This document shows, one piece after another, positions 27,687 to 36,661 of a stretch of DNA of 64,000 nucleotides. Both the position numbers and the translations under genes were made by a program. The stretch's first letter is position 1. Every line of letters starts with the position of its first letter. The notes under the pieces were generated by a model. The model did no database searches. It had not been told where the DNA came from and saw only the letters and a program-made list of their open reading frames with translations. The stretch comes from Paraburkholderia ginsengisoli NBRC 100965 (lineage in GTDB: Bacteria; Pseudomonadota; Gammaproteobacteria; Burkholderiales; Burkholderiaceae), in contig NZ_BBJF01000003.1 in the NCBI RefSeq assembly GCF_000739735.1, forward strand, positions 434,001-498,000, given 5' to 3'.

Positions 27687-28418
27687 TCAGGAACGGGCAT
27701 CGATGATACGACGCAGGTCTTGCGCGATCGTATCGGGAGTGTCGTGGTCGGTGGCCAGCAGGCGCGCGTGACCCTGGCTGTCGAACACATAAACGGCGGA
27801 GCTGTGCGTGACTTCGTAATTGCCGCTGGGGTCGCGCTTTTCCATCTGATAGGCGACGCGATAGCGTTTCGCGAGCGACTCGATCTGCCAGTCGCTGCCG
27901 GTCAAACCTTCGGCGTGCTGTGAGTCGAAGGCGCCGACGTAATCGCGCAATGCTTGCGGCGTGTCGCGCGCGGGGTCGACGGTGATGAACAGGATGCGCA
28001 CCTTCTGCGCGTCCGGGCCGAGTTTGCCGAGCACCTGCATCAGCCGGCCCATCGTCTCGGGACACACATCCGGACAATGCGTGTAGCCGAAATAGACGAG
28101 CGACGTACGGCCTTTGAATGAAGCGCCGGTGACGGGGCGGCCGTCGTCGGCGGTCAGCGTGAAATCGAGGTCCGGAAGATGGCCGCTTACGTTGGTCAAC
28201 TGCCAGGGCTGCGTGCGGGGCGAGCAGGCGCTTAATGTGGCCAATGTGGTGACCAATACGGTGGCCAATGCGGTGGTCAGTGCGCCTATCATCAAAGTCC
28301 GTGCGAACCCGCGCTCGGTGCGTCGCCGGCGCGTTGCGGCGACGGGCGGCTGAGGGTGTCGAGGTGAAATGATCGGGAACAAAGCAGGGCTCAATGACTC
28401 GATTGAAGAGCGGCGCAT
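27687..28418 (-). CDS. SCO1/SenC-family copper chaperone lipoprotein
   Basis: SCO proteins carry copper or reduce the CuA cysteines of cytochrome oxidase. The thioredoxin-fold domain has the copper motif CPDVC and the third ligand His in VTHSSAVYVFD. The N-terminal hydrophobic stretch ends in LATLSAC, a lipobox, so the mature protein is probably a lipoprotein anchored to a membrane. The start is uncertain: ATG 28418 leaves a long Arg-rich leader, and ATG 28292 would start right at the hydrophobic segment. It is the first gene of the minus-strand operon with PCu(A)C and CtaG. Confidence 0.92.
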   Translation of the reverse strand: MRRSSIESLSPALFPIISPRHPQPPVAATRRRRTERGFARTLMIGALTTALATVLVTTLATLSACSPRTQPWQLTNVSGHLPDLDFTLTADDGRPVTGASFKGRTSLVYFGYTHCPDVCPETMGRLMQVLGKLGPDAQKVRILFITVDPARDTPQALRDYVGAFDSQHAEGLTGSDWQIESLAKRYRVAYQMEKRDPSGNYEVTHSSAVYVFDSQGHARLLATDHDTPDTIAQDLRRIIDARS

Positions 28419-28781
28419 GACGGTGCCGCTCGATGGCGCGGCGCGCTTCCGCCTGATTCTCGCGCAGCAAGCAGGCCGCCATAGTGTGCAAAGATGGCTT
28501 CGACGGCAAGCGTCTGCGTGGCAGCGACTGTAGCGCAAAATCGTCGGCGGCGTCGCGCAACGCCCGCGGCGCGCGGTTCACAGGACGATTTGACGCAGCC
28601 GGCTGAAAGCGGGTTGAAGCCGGATTGTTCTCGTTCCGAATGCAACCAGGGCCAGTCAACGTACGCGGACCCGGCGGACAGGCTGCCGACCGTTCCCGCT
28701 GCTTTCTCGAAAAATTGACCGATGCGCGGTAAGATGCGCACACTTTTCCGGCCGCAGAAGGCTGAAAGGCGAACCCAAGCG
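28419..28781. other. Intergenic region between the SCO operon and otsB
   Basis: This divergent region should contain promoters in both directions. A TTGACC hexamer (28715-28720) points toward otsB but its -10 partner is unclear. Open frames on the minus strand here are extensions of the SCO frame with no recognisable content. Confidence 0.4.
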
Positions 28782-29531
28782 ATGCAAGCACTTCCGGCTG
28801 TTCTGTCTCCGAGCGAGACGGCATTTTTCTTCGACTTCGACGGCACGCTCGTCGAACTCGCGCCCACGCCAGACGGCGTGCTGGTAGAACCGCGCGTGCT
28901 CGACCTGCTGGCCGAGCTGCGCAGCTTGACGAACGGCGCGGTCGCGATCGTGTCGGGGCGCGGCATCGACAGCATCGACGCGTTTCTCGGCATGCCCGAT
29001 CTGCCGATCGCCGGTTTGCACGGCGCCGAGCGGCGCGACGCGAATGGCGACACACAGCGCATCGGCTTCCATGACGAGCGGCTCCTGCGCATGGAGCAGG
29101 TGCTCGCGCAGGTCGTCAACGAACACCCCGGCATGCTGCTCGAAATCAAGGGCGCGGCGCTCGCGCTGCACTACCGCAACGCGCCGGACCGCGAGCCGGT
29201 CGCGCGCGAGGCGACCCAGCGGCTGGTCGCCGATTACGCCGGCGCGTACGTCTTGCAGCCGGGCAAGATGGTCTATGAAATCAAGCCGAAGGATGTCGAC
29301 AAGGGCCGCGCGATGCGCGCGTTCCTGGACGAGCCGCCGTTCGTCGGCCGCCAGCCGGTGTTCGCCGGCGACGATCTGACCGACGAGAAGGGCTTCGCCG
29401 TGGTCAACGAGCGCGGCGGCCTGTCGATCAAAGTGGGGGCGGGCGAGACGATGGCGCATACGCGCATCGAGTCCGTGCCGGCGCTGCTCGACTGGCTCGA
29501 ATCGATCGTCGCGGCGGCGCGCGCAGCATGA
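28782..29531 (+). CDS. otsB: Trehalose-6-phosphate phosphatase
   Basis: OtsB removes phosphate from trehalose 6-phosphate, completing trehalose synthesis. The 249-residue HAD-superfamily protein has motif I FFFDFDGTLVEL with the nucleophilic Asp, motif II in AIVSGRGID, Lys in EIKPKDVDKG and motif IV GDDLTDEKGF. ATG 28782 (MQALPAV) starts the conserved region; an ATG at 28734 is also open. otsA follows 55 bases later. Trehalose made by this pair protects against osmotic and drying stress. Confidence 0.95.
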   Translation: MQALPAVLSPSETAFFFDFDGTLVELAPTPDGVLVEPRVLDLLAELRSLTNGAVAIVSGRGIDSIDAFLGMPDLPIAGLHGAERRDANGDTQRIGFHDERLLRMEQVLAQVVNEHPGMLLEIKGAALALHYRNAPDREPVAREATQRLVADYAGAYVLQPGKMVYEIKPKDVDKGRAMRAFLDEPPFVGRQPVFAGDDLTDEKGFAVVNERGGLSIKVGAGETMAHTRIESVPALLDWLESIVAAARAA

Positions 29532-29586
29532 TGCCGGCGCCGCATCGCTCAACGCATACAACGCACTGCATCGGGAATCGCGCTTC

Positions 29587-31047
29587 ATGAGTCGACTGAT
29601 CATCGTATCGAACCGGGTGGCGCCGATCTCGGAGGGCGGCCCGGCGGCGGGCGGTCTGGCGGTCGGCGTGTACGACGCGCTGAAGGAGACCGGCGGCATG
29701 TGGTTCGGCTGGAGCGGTGACGTGCTCAGCTCCGGCCAGCCGCAGATCAAGGTCGAGGAGCGCGGTCCGGTCACGTTCGCGACCGTCGCGCTGATGCGCC
29801 GCGATTACGACCAGTACTATCGCGGCTTCTCGAACGCCACGCTGTGGCCGGCGTTTCACTATCGCGCCGATCTGCTGCAATACGACCGGCACGACTTCGA
29901 AGGCTACTGCCGCGTCAATGGCTGGCTCGCGCAACAGCTCGTGCCGCTGCTGCGCGAAGACGACGTGATCTGGGTGCACGACTATCACCTGATCCCCTTC
30001 GCGCAGGCCTTGCGTGCGGCCGGCGTGAAGAACCGCATCGGTTTCTTTCTGCATATCCCGTTTCCGGCTTCGCAGGTGCTGCTGGCGGTGCCGCCGCATC
30101 GCGAGCTGGTCGAGGCGCTGTGTTCGTTCGATCTGCTCGGTTTCCAGACCGCGCCTGATTTGCGCGCGTTCGGCGATTACATCGTCAACGAAGCGAACGG
30201 CACGGTCGATACCTCGGCGAACGGCCCGCAGACCATTCACGCGTTCGGCCGCACGTTGCGCGCGGCGGCTTATCCGATCGGCGTCTATCCGGACGAGATC
30301 GCCGAACTCGCGAAAGCGGGTGAGCGTGGCAAGCCGGTGCGCACGATGAAGGCGACACTGCATTCGCGCAAGCTGATCATGAGTGTGGACCGCCTCGATT
30401 ATTCGAAAGGGCTGGTCGAGCGTTTCCGCGCGTTCGAACGGCTGCTCGAACACGCGGCCGCGCAACGCAACAAGGTGTCGTTCCTGCAGATCGCGCCGCC
30501 GACGCGCGCCGATATGCACGCATACCAGGACATCCGTTTGCAGCTCGAAGGCGAGTCGGGACGTATCAACGGACGCTTCGCCGAACTCGACTGGACGCCG
30601 ATCCTCTACATCCACAAGCAGTACGAGCGCTCGGTGCTGGCCGCGCTGTTTCGCACCGCGCACGTCGGCTACGTCACGCCGCTGCGCGACGGGATGAACC
30701 TCGTCGCGAAGGAGTACGTGTCGGCGCAGGATCCGGAGAATCCGGGCGTGCTGGTGCTGTCGCGTTTTGCCGGCGCGGCGCAGGAGCTGGAGGGGGCGCT
30801 GATCGTCAATCCGGTGGATATCGACGGCATGGCCGAGGCGCTCGCCAAGGCGCTCGCGATGCCGCTCGCGGAGCGTCAGGCGCGCTATCGCGACATGATG
30901 GCGCAGCTGCGCGAGAACAATGTGTCGGTCTGGCGCGATAACTTCATGCGCGATCTGCAGAATGTGGTGAGCGCGAAGGCCAGCCGAAGCAGAAAGGTGC
31001 GTGCGGGCTCGGGCAAGCAATCAATCAGTGAGAGCTTGGCGGAATAG
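29587..31047 (+). CDS. otsA: Trehalose-6-phosphate synthase
   Basis: OtsA (GT family 20) makes trehalose 6-phosphate from UDP-glucose and glucose 6-phosphate. The 486-residue protein has the N-terminal glycine-rich loop [33 protein letters not shown], the Arg/Lys phosphate-binding region [17 protein letters not shown] and the C-terminal [15 protein letters not shown], all characteristic of the family. It is downstream of otsB in a probable operon and is followed by a bidirectional terminator. Confidence 0.97.
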   Translation: MSRLIIVSNRVAPISEGGPAAGGLAVGVYDALKETGGMWFGWSGDVLSSGQPQIKVEERGPVTFATVALMRRDYDQYYRGFSNATLWPAFHYRADLLQYDRHDFEGYCRVNGWLAQQLVPLLREDDVIWVHDYHLIPFAQALRAAGVKNRIGFFLHIPFPASQVLLAVPPHRELVEALCSFDLLGFQTAPDLRAFGDYIVNEANGTVDTSANGPQTIHAFGRTLRAAAYPIGVYPDEIAELAKAGERGKPVRTMKATLHSRKLIMSVDRLDYSKGLVERFRAFERLLEHAAAQRNKVSFLQIAPPTRADMHAYQDIRLQLEGESGRINGRFAELDWTPILYIHKQYERSVLAALFRTAHVGYVTPLRDGMNLVAKEYVSAQDPENPGVLVLSRFAGAAQELEGALIVNPVDIDGMAEALAKALAMPLAERQARYRDMMAQLRENNVSVWRDNFMRDLQNVVSAKASRSRKVRAGSGKQSISESLAE

Positions 31048-31116
31048 GGCGCGCGCAGTTCGTCGGCGCTATTTGCCTGATGTGGATTCGCGCAGGCACA
31101 CTCGGGACATGTACAA

Positions 31117-31146
31117 AAAAAAGCCGCTCAAAAAGCGGCTTTTCTT
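31117..31146. terminator. Bidirectional terminator between otsA and the ABC exporter
   Basis: aagccgct (31121-31128) pairs with agcggctt (31134-31141) around the loop caaaa. It is flanked by a run of A on the left and T-rich sequence on the right, so it serves both converging transcripts. Confidence 0.9.
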
Positions 31147-31164
31147 CTGCCTGGTCGGTGTTGC

Positions 31165-33051
31165 TCAGACCACGTGCTGTTCGTCGACCTTCTTGCCGCC
31201 GATGTGCAGCGTCGCTCCCTTGCCGTACTGTTTCGTGAGCAGGTCGTGATACAGGCCCGGACGATGGCGCAGCTCTTCCGGGCTGCCGTCGTCGATTACC
31301 TTGCCCGCGCTCATCACGATGATGCGGTCGAAGTTGTTCAGCGTCGACAGCCGGTGGGCGATCGCGATCACCGTGCGGCCGACCATCAGCCGGTCGAGCG
31401 CCTTCTGGATCGCTTCTTCCGACGCGCTGTCGAGTGCCGACGTGGCTTCGTCGAGCAGCAGGATCGGCGCGTTCTTCAGGATGGCCCGCGCAATCGCGAT
31501 CCGCTGACGCTGGCCGCCGGACAGCTTCACGCCACGGTCGCCGACGATCGTGTCGTAGCCTTCCGGCATCGCTTCGATAAAGTCCGCGCAACGCGCTTCA
31601 CGCGCGGCCGCCAGCACTTCCTCACGGCTCGCCTCGGGGCGTCCATAAGCGATGTTCTCGTACACCGTGCGATGGAACAGCGAGATATCTTGCGGCACCA
31701 GCGCGATCGAGTGGCGCAGGCTGTCCTGCGTGACCGCCGCGATATCCTGGCCGTCGATTTTGATCGCTCCGCCTTGTGTTTCGTAGAAGCGTTGCAGCAG
31801 CGCCAGCACGGTGGACTTGCCCGCGCCCGACTTGCCGATCAGGCCGACCCGCTGGCCCGGTTCGATATGCAGATCGAAGTGATCGAGAATCGGACGGCGG
31901 CGCGGGTACGCGAACGTCACGCCTTCGAAATCGACCCGGCCGCCTTGCGGCACAAGTTCGGTCGCGCCGTCGCGGTCCGGCATGCCGTGCGGTTCGAGCA
32001 GCGTGCGCACCGCCTCCGCGAGTCGCGCGACGTGCTGCGTGACATCGACGAGCGCGACGGCGAGGTCGCGTGTGCCGTGCAGAATCGTAAAGCCGAGCGA
32101 GCTGACGAGCACGATGTCGCCCGAGGTCGCCTTGCCCTGATCCCACAGCCACAGCGCCCAGCCGAGCAGACCCGCTGACAGCAGCGCGGTGATCACCGCG
32201 TGCAGCAGCCGCAGCTTTTCCAGATAGAGCAGGCTCTGCTGGCGCGCGTCCATCTCGGCCTTGACCGTCGCGCCGAAGCGTTGCTGCTCGCGAAACGTCA
32301 TGCCGAACGCGCGTACGAGGCCCATGTTGCTGATCACGTCGACCAGTTCGCCGTCCACTGACGCCGCCTTGGTCGCGAAATGATGATGGCGCGCCGAGCC
32401 GCGTCCCGCGAGCTTGTACAGCACGACCGACAGGATCGCCGAGCACAGCATCAGACCGCCGGCCATCAGCGGATTCACCGCGGTGATCATGACGATCGCG
32501 CCGAGCACCGCGATGCACGGCGGCAGCACGTTCCACGCAGTGGTGTTCTCGGCGGTGTAGACGGCGTTGGACGTCGCGGTGATCCGGCTTGCTAGCATGC
32601 CGGGCTGTTTTTCGGAGTAGTAGCTCGGCGAGTGTCCGCTCAGATACGAGAAGAGATCGCGCCGCAGGTCGCCGGTCACGGCGACGAACGTATGCGCGGC
32701 GACCCAGCCGCCGACCCGCCACAACAGATTATCCGCGGCGATCAGGCCGACGAGGATCGCGAACGCCCCCCACAGCGGACCGGGGTGATGCCGGCCTTCG
32801 CCGAGCACGTCGATCAGATGTTTGATCGCGTATTGCGAGGCGAGCGCACAGCCCACGGCCGCGAATACGCTGCACAGCACAATCGCATGCGCGAGCGGAT
32901 GGCGGCGGATAAAGCGGAAGAGAAACGCAAGCGGCCGGTGCGCATAGCTCGCGAGCTTTGCGTTCTGGGCGTTACGCTGGGCGACGGTTAAATGTTCCAA
33001 TTGATCGTGAGGTCGAGGTGTTTCGGGTTGTGCATGCAAAGCGCGGGCCAT
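31165..33051 (-). CDS. ABC exporter half-transporter (MsbA/ATM1-like)
   Basis: With the ATG at 33051 the protein has 628 residues: about 40 polar residues, a six-helix exporter membrane domain (about 55-340), and a C-terminal ATPase with Walker A GKSGAGKST, signature LSGGQRQRIAIARAIL, Walker B ILLLDEATSALD and the switch IAHRLSTL. It fits the type IV exporter family that works as dimers, such as MsbA or lipid and drug exporters. The substrate cannot be told from sequence. A TACAAT hexamer on the minus strand (33083-33088) would start transcription about 25 bases before this ATG, supporting the start over the longer open frame. Confidence 0.92.
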   Translation of the reverse strand: MARALHAQPETPRPHDQLEHLTVAQRNAQNAKLASYAHRPLAFLFRFIRRHPLAHAIVLCSVFAAVGCALASQYAIKHLIDVLGEGRHHPGPLWGAFAILVGLIAADNLLWRVGGWVAAHTFVAVTGDLRRDLFSYLSGHSPSYYSEKQPGMLASRITATSNAVYTAENTTAWNVLPPCIAVLGAIVMITAVNPLMAGGLMLCSAILSVVLYKLAGRGSARHHHFATKAASVDGELVDVISNMGLVRAFGMTFREQQRFGATVKAEMDARQQSLLYLEKLRLLHAVITALLSAGLLGWALWLWDQGKATSGDIVLVSSLGFTILHGTRDLAVALVDVTQHVARLAEAVRTLLEPHGMPDRDGATELVPQGGRVDFEGVTFAYPRRRPILDHFDLHIEPGQRVGLIGKSGAGKSTVLALLQRFYETQGGAIKIDGQDIAAVTQDSLRHSIALVPQDISLFHRTVYENIAYGRPEASREEVLAAAREARCADFIEAMPEGYDTIVGDRGVKLSGGQRQRIAIARAILKNAPILLLDEATSALDSASEEAIQKALDRLMVGRTVIAIAHRLSTLNNFDRIIVMSAGKVIDDGSPEELRHRPGLYHDLLTKQYGKGATLHIGGKKVDEQHVV

Positions 33052-33688
33052 AAAAAGGTTCGCCGCGAAGCCGATGCTTCGCATTGTAAACATGCAAAAG
33101 CGATTGCGCCCTGTGTATCCGGGCCTTGACGCGATTGATTTCGCGATAGACGTCTGCGACCTGCAATTGCTGGACCCGTTGCCGGGCCGGGCGTTCGCGC
33201 AGATTGCCGATAAATTCGAGATATAATTACAGATTGCATTCAACCGCGCCGCGGCATTTTTTCAATGTTTGCCGGCAAGGTTGACGCAGGAGCTTACAGA
33301 CGCCGCATGCGCGGTCGCTGCCGAAAGCCAGTTGCCACTGTAGAACTGTCTTATAAAACAAGGGTTTGCAAAGTGTTTCGCGTTTGTAACAACGTAAAGA
33401 CTTTGAAATGTTGTGGTGCAGCGAGGATCCCGGCACTGATAATGCGTGCTTTGAGGGCCCGCGGAAAAATCTGACAGTTTGTCAACGCGTGTGTCACATG
33501 TGCGTTTACTCGCAGATGCGCGGACGGTTAGCCGGTCTGGGCTCACTTCCCAAGCGATACATCGCAGGATTTTCTCGAAAGAATCAGGCCCGCGCCCGGC
33601 ATGTCGGGCCAGACGGCCCTGGCGAGCAAGCGAGTCGCTTTTACCAAACGCAGTATTTTTGCCTGATTTTTACTAGGAGTTCTCCATT
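33052..33688. other. Long intergenic region upstream of the glycosyltransferase
   Basis: These 637 bases are less GC-rich than the flanking genes. They hold the probable exporter promoter (TACAAT on the minus strand, 33083-33088), a plus-strand TATAAT (33222-33227) with no good -35 at normal spacing, and a small inverted repeat TGACAgttTGTCA (33472-33484) that could be an operator. No open frame looks protein-coding. If 33222-33227 is a true -10, the downstream gene has a leader of about 450 bases. Confidence 0.4.
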
Positions 33689-34753
33689 ATGCGAATCGCT
33701 CAAATCGCTCCGTTGCACGAGGCGGTTCCTCCCAAGCTGTATGGTGGTACGGAACGCGTGGTGTCCTATCTGACCGAAGCGCTGGTCGAGCAGGGCCACG
33801 ACGTCACGCTCTTTGCGAGCGGCGATTCGCAAACTTCGGCGAAACTCGAAGCCTTCTGGCCGCAGGCGCTGCGCCTCGACCCGACGATCCGCGACGTGAT
33901 GGCGCCGCACATGCTGCTGCTCGAAGAAGTGCGCCGCCGCGCGGACGAATTCGACGTGCTGCATTTCCACATCGACTACTACCCGTTCTCGCTGTTCGCG
34001 CGTCAGCCGGTGCCGTTCCTGACGACGCTGCACGGCCGTCTCGATCTGCCGGAACTGCAGCCGATCTTCAACACGTTCAATGACGTGCCGGTCGTGTCGA
34101 TCTCGGACAACCAGCGCATTCCGCTGCCGCAGGCTAAGTGGGTGCAAACCGTTTATCACGGTCTGCCGGAAAACGTGCTCACGCCGATCAAGGACGTCGA
34201 GCCGGGCTACCTCGCATTCCTTGGCCGCGTCTCGCCGGAGAAGGGTCTCGACCGTGCGATCCGCATCGCCGGCCAGGCAGGCATGAAGCTCAAGGTCGCT
34301 GCCAAGATCGACAAGGCCGATCGTGCCTATTACGAAGAAGTGATCAAGCCGCTGATGGCGCTCCCGCACGTCGAATACATTGGCGAAATCGGCGAAGCCG
34401 AAAAGCGTGAGTTCCTCGGCAACGCGCATGCCCTGGTGTTCCCGATCGACTGGCCGGAGCCCTTTGGTCTCGTGATGATCGAAGCAATGGCTTGCGGTAC
34501 GCCGGTGATCGCGTTTAACCGTGGCTCGGTGCCGGAAGTGATCGAAAACGGCGTGTCGGGTTTTGTCGTCGAAGACGAAATCAGCGCGGTTGCCGCCGTG
34601 AAGCGTCTGCACACGCTGCCGCGCGCCGGAGTGCGCAATGCATTCGAGGCACGCTTCTCGTCGAAGGTGATGGCGAAGAACTACGTCGCCACCTACGAAG
34701 AACTGCTGCGTCAGAAGCACCGCACGGTGCTGCGCGAAGTCAACGCAAACTGA
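33689..34753 (+). CDS. Glycosyltransferase family 4 protein
   Basis: The 354-residue protein has the GT-B layout of family 4: N-terminal glycine loop PPKLYGGTERVVSYLTEAL, a central YLAFLGRVSPEKGLDRAI and the C-terminal motif FGLVMIEAMACGTPVIAFNRGSVPEV with the EX7E acidic pair that contacts the nucleotide sugar. There is no signal peptide or membrane helix. A clear ribosome site (aggag) lies before the ATG. The acceptor and product are unknown; no other polysaccharide gene is close. A strong hairpin ends the transcript. Confidence 0.92.
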   Translation: MRIAQIAPLHEAVPPKLYGGTERVVSYLTEALVEQGHDVTLFASGDSQTSAKLEAFWPQALRLDPTIRDVMAPHMLLLEEVRRRADEFDVLHFHIDYYPFSLFARQPVPFLTTLHGRLDLPELQPIFNTFNDVPVVSISDNQRIPLPQAKWVQTVYHGLPENVLTPIKDVEPGYLAFLGRVSPEKGLDRAIRIAGQAGMKLKVAAKIDKADRAYYEEVIKPLMALPHVEYIGEIGEAEKREFLGNAHALVFPIDWPEPFGLVMIEAMACGTPVIAFNRGSVPEVIENGVSGFVVEDEISAVAAVKRLHTLPRAGVRNAFEARFSSKVMAKNYVATYEELLRQKHRTVLREVNAN

Positions 34754-34804
34754 TCGGCAACAGGCGGGCGGACGCGCTTCCGGGCGCTCCGTCAGCGCCA
34801 CCTG

Positions 34805-34838
34805 CAACGCCCCGTGAGCCAGCGCTCACGGGGCGTTG
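34805..34838 (+). terminator. Strong hairpin after the glycosyltransferase
   Basis: Arms 34805-34819 and 34824-34838 are a perfect 15-bp match around a four-base loop (cagc). Only a short mixed T tract follows, so its efficiency is uncertain, but position and stability fit a terminator. Confidence 0.7.
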
Positions 34839-34924
34839 TTGCATGCGCGCCGCGTTTTTTGCGCTGTGTGGCCGAAAGTGTGGTGTTCGCGGCGGTAAGA
34901 ATGAGCCACTCTCGGTAATATCCC

Positions 34925-34930
34925 TATAAT
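34925..34930 (+). promoter_or_regulatory. Consensus -10 element upstream of a membrane-protein gene
   Basis: A perfect TATAAT stands 50 bases before the TTG start at 34980. The -35 region (about 34902-34907) is poor. The apparent ATG at 34929 lies inside this -10 box and so cannot be translated from this promoter. Confidence 0.5.
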
Positions 34931-34979
34931 GGCCGAGCCGCAAATTTGGCTGCGGCGCCGCCGACGACAGGAGGATGCC

Positions 34980-35834
34980 TTGGCGAGAACGAAAGAGACG
35001 CGTGCGAATGCCGCGCCTGGCGCCGGAACGATTTTCGCGTTGCGCGCCATCGGTCTCGTGCTTGCCGCTCGCTGGCTTTTTTCAATGGCGCAGATGGACC
35101 TGGCCGCCGCGCTGTCGGCGATGGTGTCGTCGCCTTGGGCGTGCATCAACCTGGTTTTCCTGTTCCTGCTGCTTTTCCTGCCCGGCGCGCGCGCCGTGGC
35201 CGAGCGTCCGTTTCATCCGCTGCCGCAATGGCTGCGGCAGGCGCTGCGGTTGTTCGCTTTTCTCGGCTTCCTGTTCGCGGTGTGGTCGGTCGGCGCATTT
35301 GTTGCGAACGCCGGCTGGCGGCGCGCGGTGCAAGCGGTGGCGGCCACCAACGGCTGGCTGCTGGTCGCGCCGCTCCTGTACGCGGCCGTGCTGTGGATCT
35401 GCCGGCCGCGCCCGCTATGGCGCACCAACATCGCCGCGCGGCGGTTTGCGATCGGCCGTTATGCGGTCGCGCTCGACCCGGTTACGCGCACCGTGAGCGT
35501 GTGGGCGGAGCGTCGCAAGGTGGGGCAGTACGACGCGCGTGAACTGTCCGTGCGCTGGGCGGCCGGGCAGGACCTCCGGCCGACACCGGCGGCCACGCCC
35601 GCGGTCGTGTTCGGCGGCGTGGGCGAGCCCGGTGCGACGGCTGCGCCGCTCGGTTCAGTCGCGGCTCCCGCCCTTGCGCGCAGCGCATTGGGCCGCCGTC
35701 CGAAAGTCGAATTGTTGTGGGATTCGCCAGCCGCTGCGGGCCACAATCGGCAAACCGTCTTTCGCGCCACGCTGACCACCGAGGGCGATCGGGTCGCGGC
35801 CCGTGCGCTTGACTCAACGTTGCGCCAAGTCTGA
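34980..35834 (+). CDS. Unrecognised inner-membrane protein
   Basis: I do not recognise a family for this 284-residue protein. It has about four hydrophobic segments in the first 145 residues (near 20-40, 48-68, 88-108 and 122-142) and a polar C-terminal half with two Ala/Pro/Gly-rich stretches. The start is taken as TTG 34980 because a perfect aggagg ribosome site lies five bases before it. The ATG at 34929 has none and falls within a TATAAT box. It lies between a glycosyltransferase and a DUF2214 protein; nothing in the neighbourhood defines its job. Confidence 0.75.
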   Translation: MARTKETRANAAPGAGTIFALRAIGLVLAARWLFSMAQMDLAAALSAMVSSPWACINLVFLFLLLFLPGARAVAERPFHPLPQWLRQALRLFAFLGFLFAVWSVGAFVANAGWRRAVQAVAATNGWLLVAPLLYAAVLWICRPRPLWRTNIAARRFAIGRYAVALDPVTRTVSVWAERRKVGQYDARELSVRWAAGQDLRPTPAATPAVVFGGVGEPGATAAPLGSVAAPALARSALGRRPKVELLWDSPAAAGHNRQTVFRATLTTEGDRVAARALDSTLRQV

Positions 35835-35986
35835 AGCAGCATGCTTTTGTACATTCGGCCACGTCGTGTGGCCGATGAGCACGTCGCAAATCGAGCCTTG
35901 GCCGATAATGCAGCCATGGCGCCTGGCGCTTGCGCGCGGGTGAGTCGACATACATCGATCGTGTCGCGTCTTTTGCAGGAGTCGCT

Positions 35987-36451
35987 ATGCTGGTTCGCTG
36001 GTTGCTTGCCGCCCTTCATCTGCTCGCTTACGGCTTTGCGCTCGCGTCGATTCTCCGACGCACCTGGGCGTTGCGCCGCGCCTCGGTCCCCGCCGCGCTG
36101 CGCTCGGTATTTCGCGCGGATACCGGGTGGGGCCTTTCCGCACTGGTGTTGATCATCACCGGCTTGATGCGCGTTTTTGGCAGCTACGAGAAGGGCGCGG
36201 ACTACTATCTCCACGAGCCGCTCTTCCACGTCAAGATGACGCTGCTGGTGCTGATTCTGATCCTCGAAGTGCCGTCGATGCTCGCGCTGATGCGCTGGCG
36301 CGCATCGATCCGCAAAGGCGCTCCGCCGAATCTGAAAAAGGCGCGTGCGTATGCGCGCTACAGCGTGATCCAGACGGTGCTGCTGGTGCTGATGGTGTTT
36401 GCGGCAACGGGGATGGCGCGCGGCATCGGCCTGCCGACGGGCGTGGTGTAG
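35987..36451 (+). CDS. DUF2214-family membrane protein
   Basis: This 154-residue protein has four hydrophobic helices and the pattern MLVRWLLAALHLLAYG...FRADTGWGLSALVLIITGLMRVFGSYEKGADYYLHEPLFHVKM, seen in the DUF2214 family of small integral membrane proteins of unknown function. The ATG at 35987 is preceded by a good aggag at 35978-35982; an earlier in-frame start at 35930 lacks one. The histidine near the first helix and the HEPLFHVK motif hint at cofactor or metal contact, but this is speculation. Confidence 0.85.
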   Translation: MLVRWLLAALHLLAYGFALASILRRTWALRRASVPAALRSVFRADTGWGLSALVLIITGLMRVFGSYEKGADYYLHEPLFHVKMTLLVLILILEVPSMLALMRWRASIRKGAPPNLKKARAYARYSVIQTVLLVLMVFAATGMARGIGLPTGVV

Positions 36452-36661
36452 TGAGGCGCTGACTGTGCCCACTGCGCTGCGCGCTGGCTGCATAACGACG
36501 GGAAAGCGAAGCACTGCACGGCGCGCCTCCTGATCGCGGGCGCGCGCAGCCAGCGCGCGCAGCGCCGCCAGAACGCGCCTTCATTCGGCCGCGTCTACCG
36601 CGTCTATTTGGCTGGCGCTTCGCACATTCGCTGCGACTACTTCCCCACCAGCAAACCCGAA

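Noticed and set aside
26986..29055. 689-codon minus-strand frame across the copper genes and otsB
   Set aside because: It runs through known genes in another frame, is very rich in Arg, and matches no family.
33408..33773. 121-codon plus-strand frame before the glycosyltransferase
   Set aside because: It overlaps the glycosyltransferase start in another frame and has no ribosome site.
34929..34979. ATG 34929 as the start of the membrane-protein gene
   Set aside because: It lies within a TATAAT box and has no ribosome site, whereas TTG 34980 has a perfect one.
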